NCBI RefSeq assembly: GCF_000412675.1
Contig: NC_021505.1
Coordinates: 3,838,501 to 3,902,500, forward strand
Direction: 5' to 3'
DNA: 64,000 nucleotides
Origin: Pseudomonas putida NBRC 14164
Lineage (GTDB): Bacteria; Pseudomonadota; Gammaproteobacteria; Pseudomonadales; Pseudomonadaceae
The notes beneath the pieces are model-generated. The model did not search any database. It had not been told where the DNA came from and was given only the letters and a program-made list of their open reading frames with translations. Below are positions 1 through 7,044 of the stretch, piece after piece. Positions within the stretch are counted from its first letter, which is position 1; each line of letters opens with the position of its first letter. The translations under genes were made by a program, and so were the position numbers.

Positions 1-127
1 TGAGCAGCGCCACCGGGACGAATTCGGTGGTGTTGAAGATGAAGGCCGCCAGGGCCAGGGCGATGACGCTCAGCCAACTGCCGCTGCCCGCCGTGGGCGG
101 CATGTGGGTGGGTATGGGTCCGTTCAT
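1..127 (-). CDS. MFS sugar/drug exporter, N-terminal fragment (SotB-like)
   Basis: Only the first 42 codons lie in the window; the gene continues past base 1. The minus-strand ATG at 127 opens a short hydrophilic lead followed by a first transmembrane helix ending in FIFNTTEFVPVALL. That acidic N-T-T-E-F motif in helix 1 is typical of DHA1-type sugar efflux and drug exporters of the SotB/YdhP/YdhC kind. The family reading comes from this motif alone, so substrate and full length cannot be judged. Confidence 0.6.
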   Translation of the reverse strand, partial: MNGPIPTHMPPTAGSGSWLSVIALALAAFIFNTTEFVPVALL

Positions 128-332
128 GGGTGGAAAACGCTTCTCCGCAGACAAGGCAACAGTTCGCACGCCAGCCACCCGCTTGCAGGGGTGCCGACGT
201 ACGCGCTGTTATTGATAGGAATGCACGGCATGGTACGCGTCAACCCGGGGCCTCACAACCGCGAGGCAGGCAGAAGGAGTACCATGCGCGCTTTGTGTGA
301 AACGCGCGTGCAACAAGGAGCCCGATCCGCTC

Positions 333-1649
333 ATGGACAAGCAGCACCCCCAGCAGCAGTGGCAGCAGGCAGTCACTGCCTATGCCCAGGCCGTCAACGA
401 CTACGTCGCGCAGGGCCGTGCGCAAGGCTGGGACAATCTTGAAGAGCCTCAGGCACCAGCCACCGGGCACCTGCTGGACGCCTGGCTGGCAGCCCTGCAG
501 GCAGCCAATCACCCTGGCGCCGACGAACAACAGCGTCGAGCCTTCCGCGAGGCCTGGCCACCTGCGCACCACCCCCTGGTACCGTTGCTCGAAGACCACG
601 GCCAAGGCATCAGCAATGTCCTGCTGCTGGAGGATGGCAGCCTGCTGGCACGCATCGGCATGCCTTACGACAAGGGCCAGGTGGTGCGTATCGGCCACCA
701 AGGGGTAACCCCGGTCATCGGTATCGAACACTTTGGCCGCTGCCCGGCCCGTCGCTATTTCGCCCTGGCCAACGCCGAAGGCGTGCGTGTGACCGATGGC
801 TGGGGCGGCCCACACGTGCAGCGCCTGGCCTGGCCCACGGGGCTGGAGGGGTTGCCGCCAGGTTACCCGTTCGAGCCGTTCGACCTGCCGCCCACCCCGA
901 CCGCGCTGATCCCCTTCCCGGATGGCCAGCGTGTGCTGCTGGTGAGTGCCGAAGGTATCTTCGTGCTGTCCACCCAGGGTGCGACTCGCCTGCTGCCGCA
1001 GCAGACACGCGTGCTCGATGAGCTGGCCGAAGGCACCGACCCGGACGACATCAGCCTGGGGCTGAGCATGGAGCATGGCGCGGTGTCGGCGGATGGCCGG
1101 CTGATCGTGGTGGGTGAGCAAGGCAGCCGCCACCTGGTGCTGGACGCGCAACTCAGGCCGCTGGCGGACATCGGCCCTGGCAGCGAGTACCCGCACTTTG
1201 CGTTGTTCAACCGCACCGGTAACCATCTGGCCCTCAATGCCTGTCATTTCTACAGCGGCGCCACGCTGGGAGTAAACGTCGCCGATTTGCCGGGGCTGGA
1301 GACCGACTACTACAGCCAGGACCCACGTACCCCACTGCTACAGGATGGCGCGCGGGTATACGCCGGGGTGGCGCGCGAGGGCGAGTACATTGTGGGTGAT
1401 GCCTATGGCTACCTGCGGGCGTTTGGCGAGGACGGTACGGAGCACTGGCAGCATTACCTGGGCTCGACCATCAGTGCGATGGATATCAGCGCCGACGGGC
1501 AAACGCTGGTGGCGGCTAGCCACGCGGGGGTGGTGTCGGTGATTGCGCTGGATAGCGGGCGGCCTGAATGGCAGATCGGCACCGGGGCACATGGCGAGGT
1601 GCGGCGGTGGTTGTTCTGGCGGGGGTGGGACAAGGCGATGGTCTGGTAA
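333..1649 (+). CDS. WD40/PQQ-like beta-propeller protein of unknown function
   Basis: This 438-residue protein has no signal peptide. Its second half contains repeated blades of the WD40/quinoprotein type (for example AMDISADGQTLVAASHAGVV and VFALDSGRPEW-like turns), which suggests a cytoplasmic beta-propeller used as a binding scaffold. No catalytic motif is visible. I chose ATG 333, preceded by AAGGAG at 315-320 with a rather long 12-nt gap; a GTG at 297 in the same frame is the alternative. A REP pair follows the gene. Function is unknown; similar Pseudomonas proteins are simply called hypothetical. Confidence 0.75.
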   Translation: MDKQHPQQQWQQAVTAYAQAVNDYVAQGRAQGWDNLEEPQAPATGHLLDAWLAALQAANHPGADEQQRRAFREAWPPAHHPLVPLLEDHGQGISNVLLLEDGSLLARIGMPYDKGQVVRIGHQGVTPVIGIEHFGRCPARRYFALANAEGVRVTDGWGGPHVQRLAWPTGLEGLPPGYPFEPFDLPPTPTALIPFPDGQRVLLVSAEGIFVLSTQGATRLLPQQTRVLDELAEGTDPDDISLGLSMEHGAVSADGRLIVVGEQGSRHLVLDAQLRPLADIGPGSEYPHFALFNRTGNHLALNACHFYSGATLGVNVADLPGLETDYYSQDPRTPLLQDGARVYAGVAREGEYIVGDAYGYLRAFGEDGTEHWQHYLGSTISAMDISADGQTLVAASHAGVVSVIALDSGRPEWQIGTGAHGEVRRWLFWRGWDKAMVW

Positions 1650-1670
1650 CAGAACCAGGATTTTTTGCAG

Positions 1671-1779
1671 CCTGTACCGGCCCCTTCGCGGGTGAACCCG
1701 CTCCCACGGGACCGCACATAGCCTGAATGCCGTGGTGCAACTGTGGGAGCGGGTTTACCCGCGAAGAGGCCAGTACAGG
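1671..1779. repeat. REP pair in inverted orientation (REPIN)
   Basis: Two copies of the P. putida REP palindrome (CTTCGCGGGTGAACCCGCTC type) face each other, bounded by CCTGTACCGG and CCAGTACAGG. The pair lies between the convergent propeller gene and the alcohol dehydrogenase gene, where it can fold into a long hairpin and may help end both transcripts. Confidence 0.85.
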
Positions 1780-1786
1780 CAGCCGA

Positions 1787-2842
1787 TCAATCAGCCTGCA
1801 AGGTGGCCATGTCGATCACGAACCGGTACTTGACATCACCGGCGATCATCCGCTCATACGCCTGGTTGATATTGCGGATATCCAGCATCTCGATATCGCA
1901 ACGGATGCCGTGCTCGGCGCAGAAGTCCAGCACTTCCTGGGTCTCGGCGATGCCACCGATCAACGACCCCGCCACCACCCGGCGCTTCAGCACCAGGTTG
2001 GCCGCATGCACTGGCGGGTCGATCGGTTCGATCAGGCCGACCAGGATGTGCACACCATCGAACTTCAGTGTTTCCAGGTACGGGTTGAGGTCGTGCTGCA
2101 CCGGAATGGTGTCGAGCAGGAAATCGAAACGGCCAGCAGCGGCGCGCATCTGCTCGGCATCGGTGGACACGATCACATGGTCGGCGCCCTGGCGGCGGGC
2201 TTCCTCGGCCTTGGCCTGGGAACGGGTGAACAGGGTCACTTCCGCGCCCAGGGCCTTGGCCAGCTTGATGCCCATGTGGCCGAGGCCGCCCATGCCGAGG
2301 ATGCCGACCTTGTGGCCCGGGCCCACGCCGTGGTGCTTGAGCGGCGAATAGGTGGTGATGCCGGCGCACAGGATAGGGGCAGCGCTGGGCAGGTCCATAC
2401 CGGCCGGGATGCGCAGCACGAAGTGCTCGCTGACCACGATGCTGCTGGAATAACCGCCCATGGTGTTGCTGCCATCGACCCGGTCCGGGGTGGCGTAGGT
2501 CATGGTGGGGCCTTCCAGGCAATATTGCTCCAGGTCCTTGGCGCAGGCTTCACAATGGCGGCACGCGTCGACCATGCAGCCGACGCCAACCAGGTCACCG
2601 ACCTTGTGCCCGGTGACCTTGGCGCCCATTGCGGTGACACGGCCGATGATCTCGTGGCCAGGCATCAGAGGGTACACGGCAATGCCCCATTCGTTGCGTG
2701 CCTGGTGGATGTCGGAGTGGCACACGCCGCAGTACAGGATCTCGATGGCGACGTCATCCGGGCGCGGGCTGCGGCGCTCGAAGGTCATGGGGGCCAGCGG
2801 GCTGGTCGGGGTTTGGGCGGCGTAACCGATGGCGGTATACAT
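1787..2842 (-). CDS. yahK: Zinc-dependent NADP-linked alcohol dehydrogenase, YahK/cinnamyl type
   Basis: This 351-residue MDR-superfamily enzyme should reduce aldehydes to alcohols with NAD(P)H in the cytoplasm. Catalytic zinc ligands are visible at C41 (GVCHSD), H63-E64 (PGHE) and C159. The structural-zinc lobe has four cysteines at 94, 97, 100 and 108. The Rossmann motif GMGGLGH is near residue 183. Length matches E. coli YahK (about 349). I chose the ATG at 2842 because residues upstream of it in the open frame do not resemble the family. It is divergent from an AraC regulator, which probably controls it. Confidence 0.9.
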   Translation of the reverse strand: MYTAIGYAAQTPTSPLAPMTFERRSPRPDDVAIEILYCGVCHSDIHQARNEWGIAVYPLMPGHEIIGRVTAMGAKVTGHKVGDLVGVGCMVDACRHCEACAKDLEQYCLEGPTMTYATPDRVDGSNTMGGYSSSIVVSEHFVLRIPAGMDLPSAAPILCAGITTYSPLKHHGVGPGHKVGILGMGGLGHMGIKLAKALGAEVTLFTRSQAKAEEARRQGADHVIVSTDAEQMRAAAGRFDFLLDTIPVQHDLNPYLETLKFDGVHILVGLIEPIDPPVHAANLVLKRRVVAGSLIGGIAETQEVLDFCAEHGIRCDIEMLDIRNINQAYERMIAGDVKYRFVIDMATLQAD

Positions 2843-3023
2843 ACAGGGCCTCGCAGTGAAGTGAAACGATTCAGTCGGCACATTCTGCGCGCCCAACTTC
2901 GCCGCGCCCACGGCTGATTCTCCGGCATGCATGCCTGATTCTCCGAAGGTTTCATCCAACATCTGGCGCCACGCCTTCAATCTGCGATGATCAAGCTGTC
3001 TGATTCTCTGCCCTTGGTTCACC

Positions 3024-3929
3024 ATGCAACTGACCCGTCACGTCGACGCCAATGCGCCGCTTTGCGCACTGATCCGCAGCCTCGCCACGCGCCCAGGCTT
3101 TGTGCCCACGCACCTGCCCCAAGTGCAGGTGCTGAGCTGGGACCACTATGTGGCCAGCAGCCCGCAGATCTACGAACCCAGCCTGATGATCCTGGCCCAG
3201 GGCAGCAAGCTGGCGCGCCTGGGGCCGCGCACCCTGGAGTACGGCGCCGGGCATTACCTGGTGCAGGCGTTGTCGGTGCCGTTCATGTGCGAAACCTTCG
3301 CCACCCGTGACGCGCCATTGCTGGGCGTGGCGGTGGACATCGACCGTGGCGTGCTAGGTGAACTGGTGCAGAGCATGGGCCTGGTGCCGGACGCTGCAGT
3401 ACAGGCGCAAACACCGCAATCGATGACCTCCGCAGCACTGGATGCGCCAATGCGCGAAAGTGTGGAACGGCTGCTGCACTGCCTGCAGGACCCGCTTGAC
3501 GCCAAGGTACTGGGCCCGGCGCGCGTACGCGAGGTGCTGTATACCGCGCTGCGCGGCCCGCAGGCCGGTGTGTTGCGAGCACTGGTGGAGCAACAGGGGC
3601 ACTTCGCCCGCATCGGCGCCGCCCTCGCCCACCTGCGCCAGCACTACGCCGAGCCGCTTAGCGTGGAGGCACTGGCCGCGCGGGCCAACATGAGCGTTTC
3701 GACCTTCCATGAACACTTCAAGCGCTGCACCGACATGGCACCGATGCAGTACCTCAAGCGCTTGCGGCTGCTCAAGGCGCAGCAGATGCTGATCGGCGAA
3801 GGCCTGGGGGTGGCGCAGGCAGCGCACCGGGTGGGTTACCAAAGCACCTCGCAGTTCAGCCGCGAGTACAAGCGCCAGTTCGAGCGCAGCCCGGGGGATG
3901 AACAGCCCTATCAGAGCTTGCCTGTGTAG
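3024..3929 (+). CDS. AraC-family transcriptional regulator
   Basis: This 301-residue protein has an N-terminal AraC_N-type cupin region (about 25-175, starting around YEPSLMILAQGSK) and a C-terminal double helix-turn-helix (about 195-295, with LSVEALAARANMSVSTFHEHFK and VGYQSTSQFSREYKRQF). It is transcribed away from the alcohol dehydrogenase, with 181 bp between the starts. In this subfamily the divergent dehydrogenase is the usual target, so it probably activates that gene in response to an alcohol or aldehyde. No strong ribosome-binding site precedes the ATG. Confidence 0.9.
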   Translation: MQLTRHVDANAPLCALIRSLATRPGFVPTHLPQVQVLSWDHYVASSPQIYEPSLMILAQGSKLARLGPRTLEYGAGHYLVQALSVPFMCETFATRDAPLLGVAVDIDRGVLGELVQSMGLVPDAAVQAQTPQSMTSAALDAPMRESVERLLHCLQDPLDAKVLGPARVREVLYTALRGPQAGVLRALVEQQGHFARIGAALAHLRQHYAEPLSVEALAARANMSVSTFHEHFKRCTDMAPMQYLKRLRLLKAQQMLIGEGLGVAQAAHRVGYQSTSQFSREYKRQFERSPGDEQPYQSLPV

Positions 3930-3948
3930 CGAAGCCATGCTCGATCAC

Positions 3949-4034
3949 TGTGGGAGCGGGCGCGCCCGCGAAGCAGACAACGCGGTGGATGGCACCGGCT
4001 ATGCCGGTGTTCGCGGGCGCGCCCGCTCCCACAA
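3949..4034. repeat. REP pair in inverted orientation (REPIN)
   Basis: Two REP copies (TGTGGGAGCGGGCGCGCCCG and its reverse complement) flank a spacer that itself has a small CACCGGC/GCCGGTG hairpin. The unit fills the gap between the convergent AraC and TetR genes. Confidence 0.85.
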
Positions 4035-4048
4035 TGGTCGCATGCGCT

Positions 4049-4648
4049 TCATGTTTGCCGTTCGACCATGGCGATAATGGCGGCCTTGAGCTCAGCCTTG
4101 GCCTGCCCGGCTTCCAGCTCTCCCGCTGCAGCCGCCTGGGACAGCGCATCCGCTGCCCCCACCAGCAGGCGCATGCCGGCAGCCCCTACATTGCCGCTGG
4201 GCGAAAACCCGGCCAAGGCTTCGCGGCACTTGTCCAGGAACGGCTGTTCGTACGCCCGTTTCAGCGCCTCCATTTCCGGCGACCCGGCCAGCGCTGCCGA
4301 CACCCCGGGTATCTCCCGGCCCTGGCTCATCACGCAGTCCACGTAGGCCTCGGCAATCACCCGGGCGCGGCTGGCCAGGCTGGCTTCACAGCTGGCCAAG
4401 GCTTGCGCCAGCATCTGCGACTGACGCGCATCGTATTCCTGGTACAGCGCCAGCAGCAGCCCGTTGCGGGTCTCGAAATGGTCGTAGACCACCGGCTTGG
4501 TCACCCCCGCCTGTTCAGCCAGGCGGCCCAGGCTCAAGGCATCGGTACCCTCCTCCCGCACCAATTGCCAGGCCATATCCAGCAACTGCCTGCGTCGGTC
4601 GTCGCGGCTCAGGCGCTTGCGCGAACGGGCTTGATCATCGCTTGACAT
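4049..4648 (-). CDS. TetR/AcrR-family repressor
   Basis: A 199-residue protein with an N-terminal TetR helix-turn-helix at about 14-60 (RRRQLLDMAWQLVREEGTD, then LGRLAEQAGVTKPVVYDHF) and a helical ligand-binding region rich in alanine. The divergent quinone reductase starts 92 bp away, and two near-palindromic GTAACTTAC elements lie between them. The obvious inference is a repressor of itself and of the reductase, released by an electrophile or quinone. Confidence 0.9.
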   Translation of the reverse strand: MSSDDQARSRKRLSRDDRRRQLLDMAWQLVREEGTDALSLGRLAEQAGVTKPVVYDHFETRNGLLLALYQEYDARQSQMLAQALASCEASLASRARVIAEAYVDCVMSQGREIPGVSAALAGSPEMEALKRAYEQPFLDKCREALAGFSPSGNVGAAGMRLLVGAADALSQAAAAGELEAGQAKAELKAAIIAMVERQT

Positions 4649-4663
4649 CGATTACCTACCAAA

Positions 4664-4687
4664 AGTAACTTACTAAGCGTAACTTAC
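4664..4687. promoter_or_regulatory. Candidate TetR operator, two GTAACTTAC elements
   Basis: AGTAACTTACT at 4664-4674 is a perfect palindrome about its central C. A second GTAACTTAC occurs at 4679-4687, 14 bp further on. Both lie in the TetR/quinone reductase intergenic region, where they could take two TetR dimers. Confidence 0.55.
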
Positions 4688-4739
4688 CTGAAGTATATAA
4701 CGCTTCAGGCTACCCTGCATCGTTGAATGGAGAGCCACC

Positions 4740-5351
4740 ATGCACGCTCTGATCGTCGTCGGTCACCATGACCCGCATTCCCTCACCCACGCGCTGGCCC
4801 GGCAGGTTGCCGACGGCCTGGCCAGCGTCGGCCTGGCCAGCGTCGGCCACAGCAGCGAAATCGCCGACCTGGCCAGCGAAGGCTTCGACCCCCGCTTCAG
4901 CCTGGCAGACCATGCCGTGCACCGCCGGCTGGCAGCACCGCCGGCCGATGTACTCAACGAGCAGACACGCATCGAGCGCGCCGATGCCCTGGTGCTGGTC
5001 TATCCGATCTACTGGTGGTCACTGCCAGCTTTGCTCAAGGGCTGGGTCGAGCGGGTATTCAGCAACGGCTGGGCGTTCGACTATGACGAAGGCACCACGA
5101 TCAAGAAACTGCGCGGCATGAAGGTTCACCTGATCGGCGTCGCGGGTGCCGATACAGGCACCTTCGAACGGCACGGCTATGGCGAGGCGATGCGCGTGCA
5201 GATCGAGCACGGCATCTTCGACTATTGCGGCGCCGAGGTACTCAGCTCCACCTTGCTGGATGACAGCGAAGGGCCTGACCAGGCCGCCCATTTGCACCAC
5301 GCACTCGCTTTGGGCAAAAAACTGTTTGCAGATTGCCAGGCCGCAGCCTGA
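4740..5351 (+). CDS. NAD(P)H-dependent quinone oxidoreductase, flavodoxin fold
   Basis: This 203-residue protein fits the NQO1/MdaB/KefF family (Flavodoxin_2). It has an N-terminal strand MHALIVVGHHDPHS forming the FMN/FAD phosphate loop, the segment LVYPIYWWSLPALLKGWVERVF characteristic of the family, and the late GADTGTFERHGYGEAM loop. It probably carries out two-electron reduction of quinones in the cytosol. GGAGAG lies just upstream of the ATG. A perfect 15-bp tandem duplication at 4815-4844 yields the repeat GLASVGLASVG in a surface helix. It is divergent from, and likely repressed by, the TetR protein. Confidence 0.88.
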   Translation: MHALIVVGHHDPHSLTHALARQVADGLASVGLASVGHSSEIADLASEGFDPRFSLADHAVHRRLAAPPADVLNEQTRIERADALVLVYPIYWWSLPALLKGWVERVFSNGWAFDYDEGTTIKKLRGMKVHLIGVAGADTGTFERHGYGEAMRVQIEHGIFDYCGAEVLSSTLLDDSEGPDQAAHLHHALALGKKLFADCQAAA

Positions 5352-5361
5352 ACTGTGCGCA

Positions 5362-5385
5362 GTGCCGCTACTCAAGTAGCGGCAC
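5362..5385 (+). terminator. Hairpin after the quinone reductase
   Basis: GTGCCGCTACT and AGTAGCGGCAC form an 11-bp perfect stem starting 10 bp after the stop codon. There is no clean T tract, so the termination role is likely but not certain. Confidence 0.5.
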
Positions 5386-5436
5386 CTCGGTTCTGTACAC
5401 CCGCCCATTGCAGGAAATCAGACGACCCGGCTACCA

Positions 5437-5455
5437 TTGAGAACGATTCACACTC
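5437..5455. promoter_or_regulatory. Possible Fur box upstream of the FecI-type sigma factor
   Basis: The segment around TTGAGAACGATTCACACTC shows a weak match to the GATAATGATAATCATTATC consensus and lies about 20-35 bp before the fecI-like start. Iron-starvation sigma genes of this type are normally Fur-repressed; the position supports the call more than the sequence does. Confidence 0.35.
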
Positions 5456-5473
5456 ACAACCGGAAGCCAGGCG

Positions 5474-5980
5474 TTGGACAGCACATCGACCCGTAAACTG
5501 GGCTTTTTCTTCAGCGACCACCATCGCTGGTTGCTCCAGCACATCCAGAAACGCCTGCGCAACCACGCCGACGCAGAGGACACTGCCGCCGAAACGTTCT
5601 GCCAGATGCTCGGCGCACGTGTCGACCCAGACAGCATTCAGCAGCCTCGCGCCTACCTCACTGTCATCGCCCGTCGGCTGATCTTTGACCGCCATCGCCG
5701 TCGCCAGCTCGAGCAGGCCTACCTGGAACACCTGGCGCGGTTGCCTGAGGCCGTCGCACCATCGGCCGAGGAGCAACTGCTGCTGATCGAGGCCCTGGTG
5801 AGCATCGATGAGGCACTGGACGGCTTGCCGGCAGTCGTCAAAGCCACCTTCCTCTACAGCCAGCTCGACGGCATGCACTACGCCGACATCGCGGCAAAGC
5901 TGCAGATCAGCGAACGCTCTGTCAGCCGCTACATGAAACAGGCGCTGCGCCAATGTTACCTGTGCGAGGTGCAGGCATGA
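5474..5980 (+). CDS. fecI: ECF sigma factor, FecI type
   Basis: A 168-residue sigma-70 protein of the iron-starvation ECF group. Region 2 spans roughly residues 10-80 (FFFSDHHRWLLQHIQKRL, then ADAEDTAAETF). Region 4 spans about 110-165, with helix-turn-helix HYADIAAKLQISERSVSRYM. The start is TTG at 5474 preceded by GGAAG; no ATG is available without losing region 2. It is the first gene of a sigma/anti-sigma/receptor set, its stop overlapping fecR by four bases (ATGA). It should direct transcription of the receptor gene when the cognate siderophore is bound. Confidence 0.9.
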   Translation: MDSTSTRKLGFFFSDHHRWLLQHIQKRLRNHADAEDTAAETFCQMLGARVDPDSIQQPRAYLTVIARRLIFDRHRRRQLEQAYLEHLARLPEAVAPSAEEQLLLIEALVSIDEALDGLPAVVKATFLYSQLDGMHYADIAAKLQISERSVSRYMKQALRQCYLCEVQA

Positions 5981-6951
5981 GCAGGCCTGCCCTGGACCGG
6001 GTCAGCGAGCAAGCCATCGACTGGATGGTCGAGCTCAGGGCTGCTACGCCTGACCCGGCGCTGCTGCAACGGGTCAGGCTGTGGCTGCAGCAAGACCCCG
6101 CTCACCAACAGGCCTGGAACCGCCTGGAGCAACGCCTTGGCCATCCGTTCGCCGCGTTGCTCGCCCTGGATCAGCGGGCCCCTGGCCAAGCAGCAGAGGC
6201 ACGCCGATTGCTGATGCAGCCTACTCGCTCACGGCGTGACGTACTTGGCGCCATGGCCAGTCTGGGGCTGTTCGGCGCGGCGCTGTGGGGTGGATGGCGC
6301 AGCGACACCACCCAAGGCTGGCTGGCCGATTTGCACACGGGCCGTGGCGAGCGGCGCAGTTTTACCTTGGCAGACGGCAGCCGCCTGAGCCTGAACAGTG
6401 CCAGTGCGGTCGACGTGCAGTTCGATGCCGGGCAGCGGCTTCTGGTGCTGCGTCACGGCGAGTTGCTGATCCAGGTTGCGCGCGATCCGCTGCGCCCCTT
6501 GCGCGTGCGCACCGCGCAAGGGCAAGTGCAGGCGTTGGGAACGCGGTTTCTGGTCAGCCAGGAGCAGGACGCCACACGGGTCGTGGTGCTTCAGCACAGC
6601 GTCCGCGCCAGTCTCGCCGATGGGCAGTGGGCGGAGCTGCAGCAAGGGCAGGCTGCCCTGCTACGGAACAACACCATCGAGCGGCTGACAGGCGAGCAAC
6701 AGCAACGCGCTGCATGGCTGGAGGGCCGCCTGGAGGTCCTCGACCAGCCTCTGCATGTGGTGGTCGACGCGCTGCGCCCCTATCAGCGCGGCTACATCCG
6801 GCTCGCCCCCGCGGCACGCGACCTGCGGGTGCAGGGCGTATTTCCTCTGGACCAGCCACAGCAGGCCTTCAAGGCGCTGGCCGAGGCCCTGCCAATCAGC
6901 GTGGAGCGCTATGGCCCGTGGCTGATGTTGATCGACCTGAAACCCGCTTGA
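5977..6951 (+). CDS. fecR: FecR-type anti-sigma/signal transducer
   Basis: This 324-residue inner-membrane protein passes the siderophore signal from the receptor's N-terminal domain to the sigma factor. A DUF4880-like segment comes first (QAIDWMVELRAA, then LQQDPAHQQAWNRLE), then a single membrane span near 90-105 (MASLGLFGAALWGGW). The periplasmic FecR domain follows with RSFTLADGSRLSLNSASAV and VRTAQGQVQALGTRFLV. The C-terminal STN-like segment (LDQPQQAFKALAEALPI) is also present. The ATG at 5977 overlaps the fecI stop, so the two are translationally coupled. Confidence 0.92.
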   Translation: MSRPALDRVSEQAIDWMVELRAATPDPALLQRVRLWLQQDPAHQQAWNRLEQRLGHPFAALLALDQRAPGQAAEARRLLMQPTRSRRDVLGAMASLGLFGAALWGGWRSDTTQGWLADLHTGRGERRSFTLADGSRLSLNSASAVDVQFDAGQRLLVLRHGELLIQVARDPLRPLRVRTAQGQVQALGTRFLVSQEQDATRVVVLQHSVRASLADGQWAELQQGQAALLRNNTIERLTGEQQQRAAWLEGRLEVLDQPLHVVVDALRPYQRGYIRLAPAARDLRVQGVFPLDQPQQAFKALAEALPISVERYGPWLMLIDLKPA

Positions 6952-6980
6952 TAAAAATATTTATCAAAATCATTCGCAAT
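6948..6980. promoter_or_regulatory. AT-rich palindrome, candidate Fur site before the receptor
   Basis: TTGATAAAAATATTTATCAA at 6948-6967 is a perfect inverted repeat with 8-bp arms (TTGATAAA/TTTATCAA). It is followed by AATCATTCGCAATCG, which resembles another Fur half-site. It straddles the fecR stop codon and lies about 80 bp before the receptor start. Fur binding is inferred from the TGATAA/TTATCA arms. Confidence 0.45.
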
Positions 6981-7044
6981 CGTGGCAAGTTTTCTTTGCT
7001 CGTCCCACATACCTCCTGACAGCCACTTCATTCGGGAGAAATTC

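Noticed and set aside
284..442. ATG 284 with strong AAGGAG, opening a 53-codon frame overlapping the propeller gene.
   Set aside because: The product is Arg/Pro/Ala-rich, has no conserved look and overlaps a better-supported gene in another frame.
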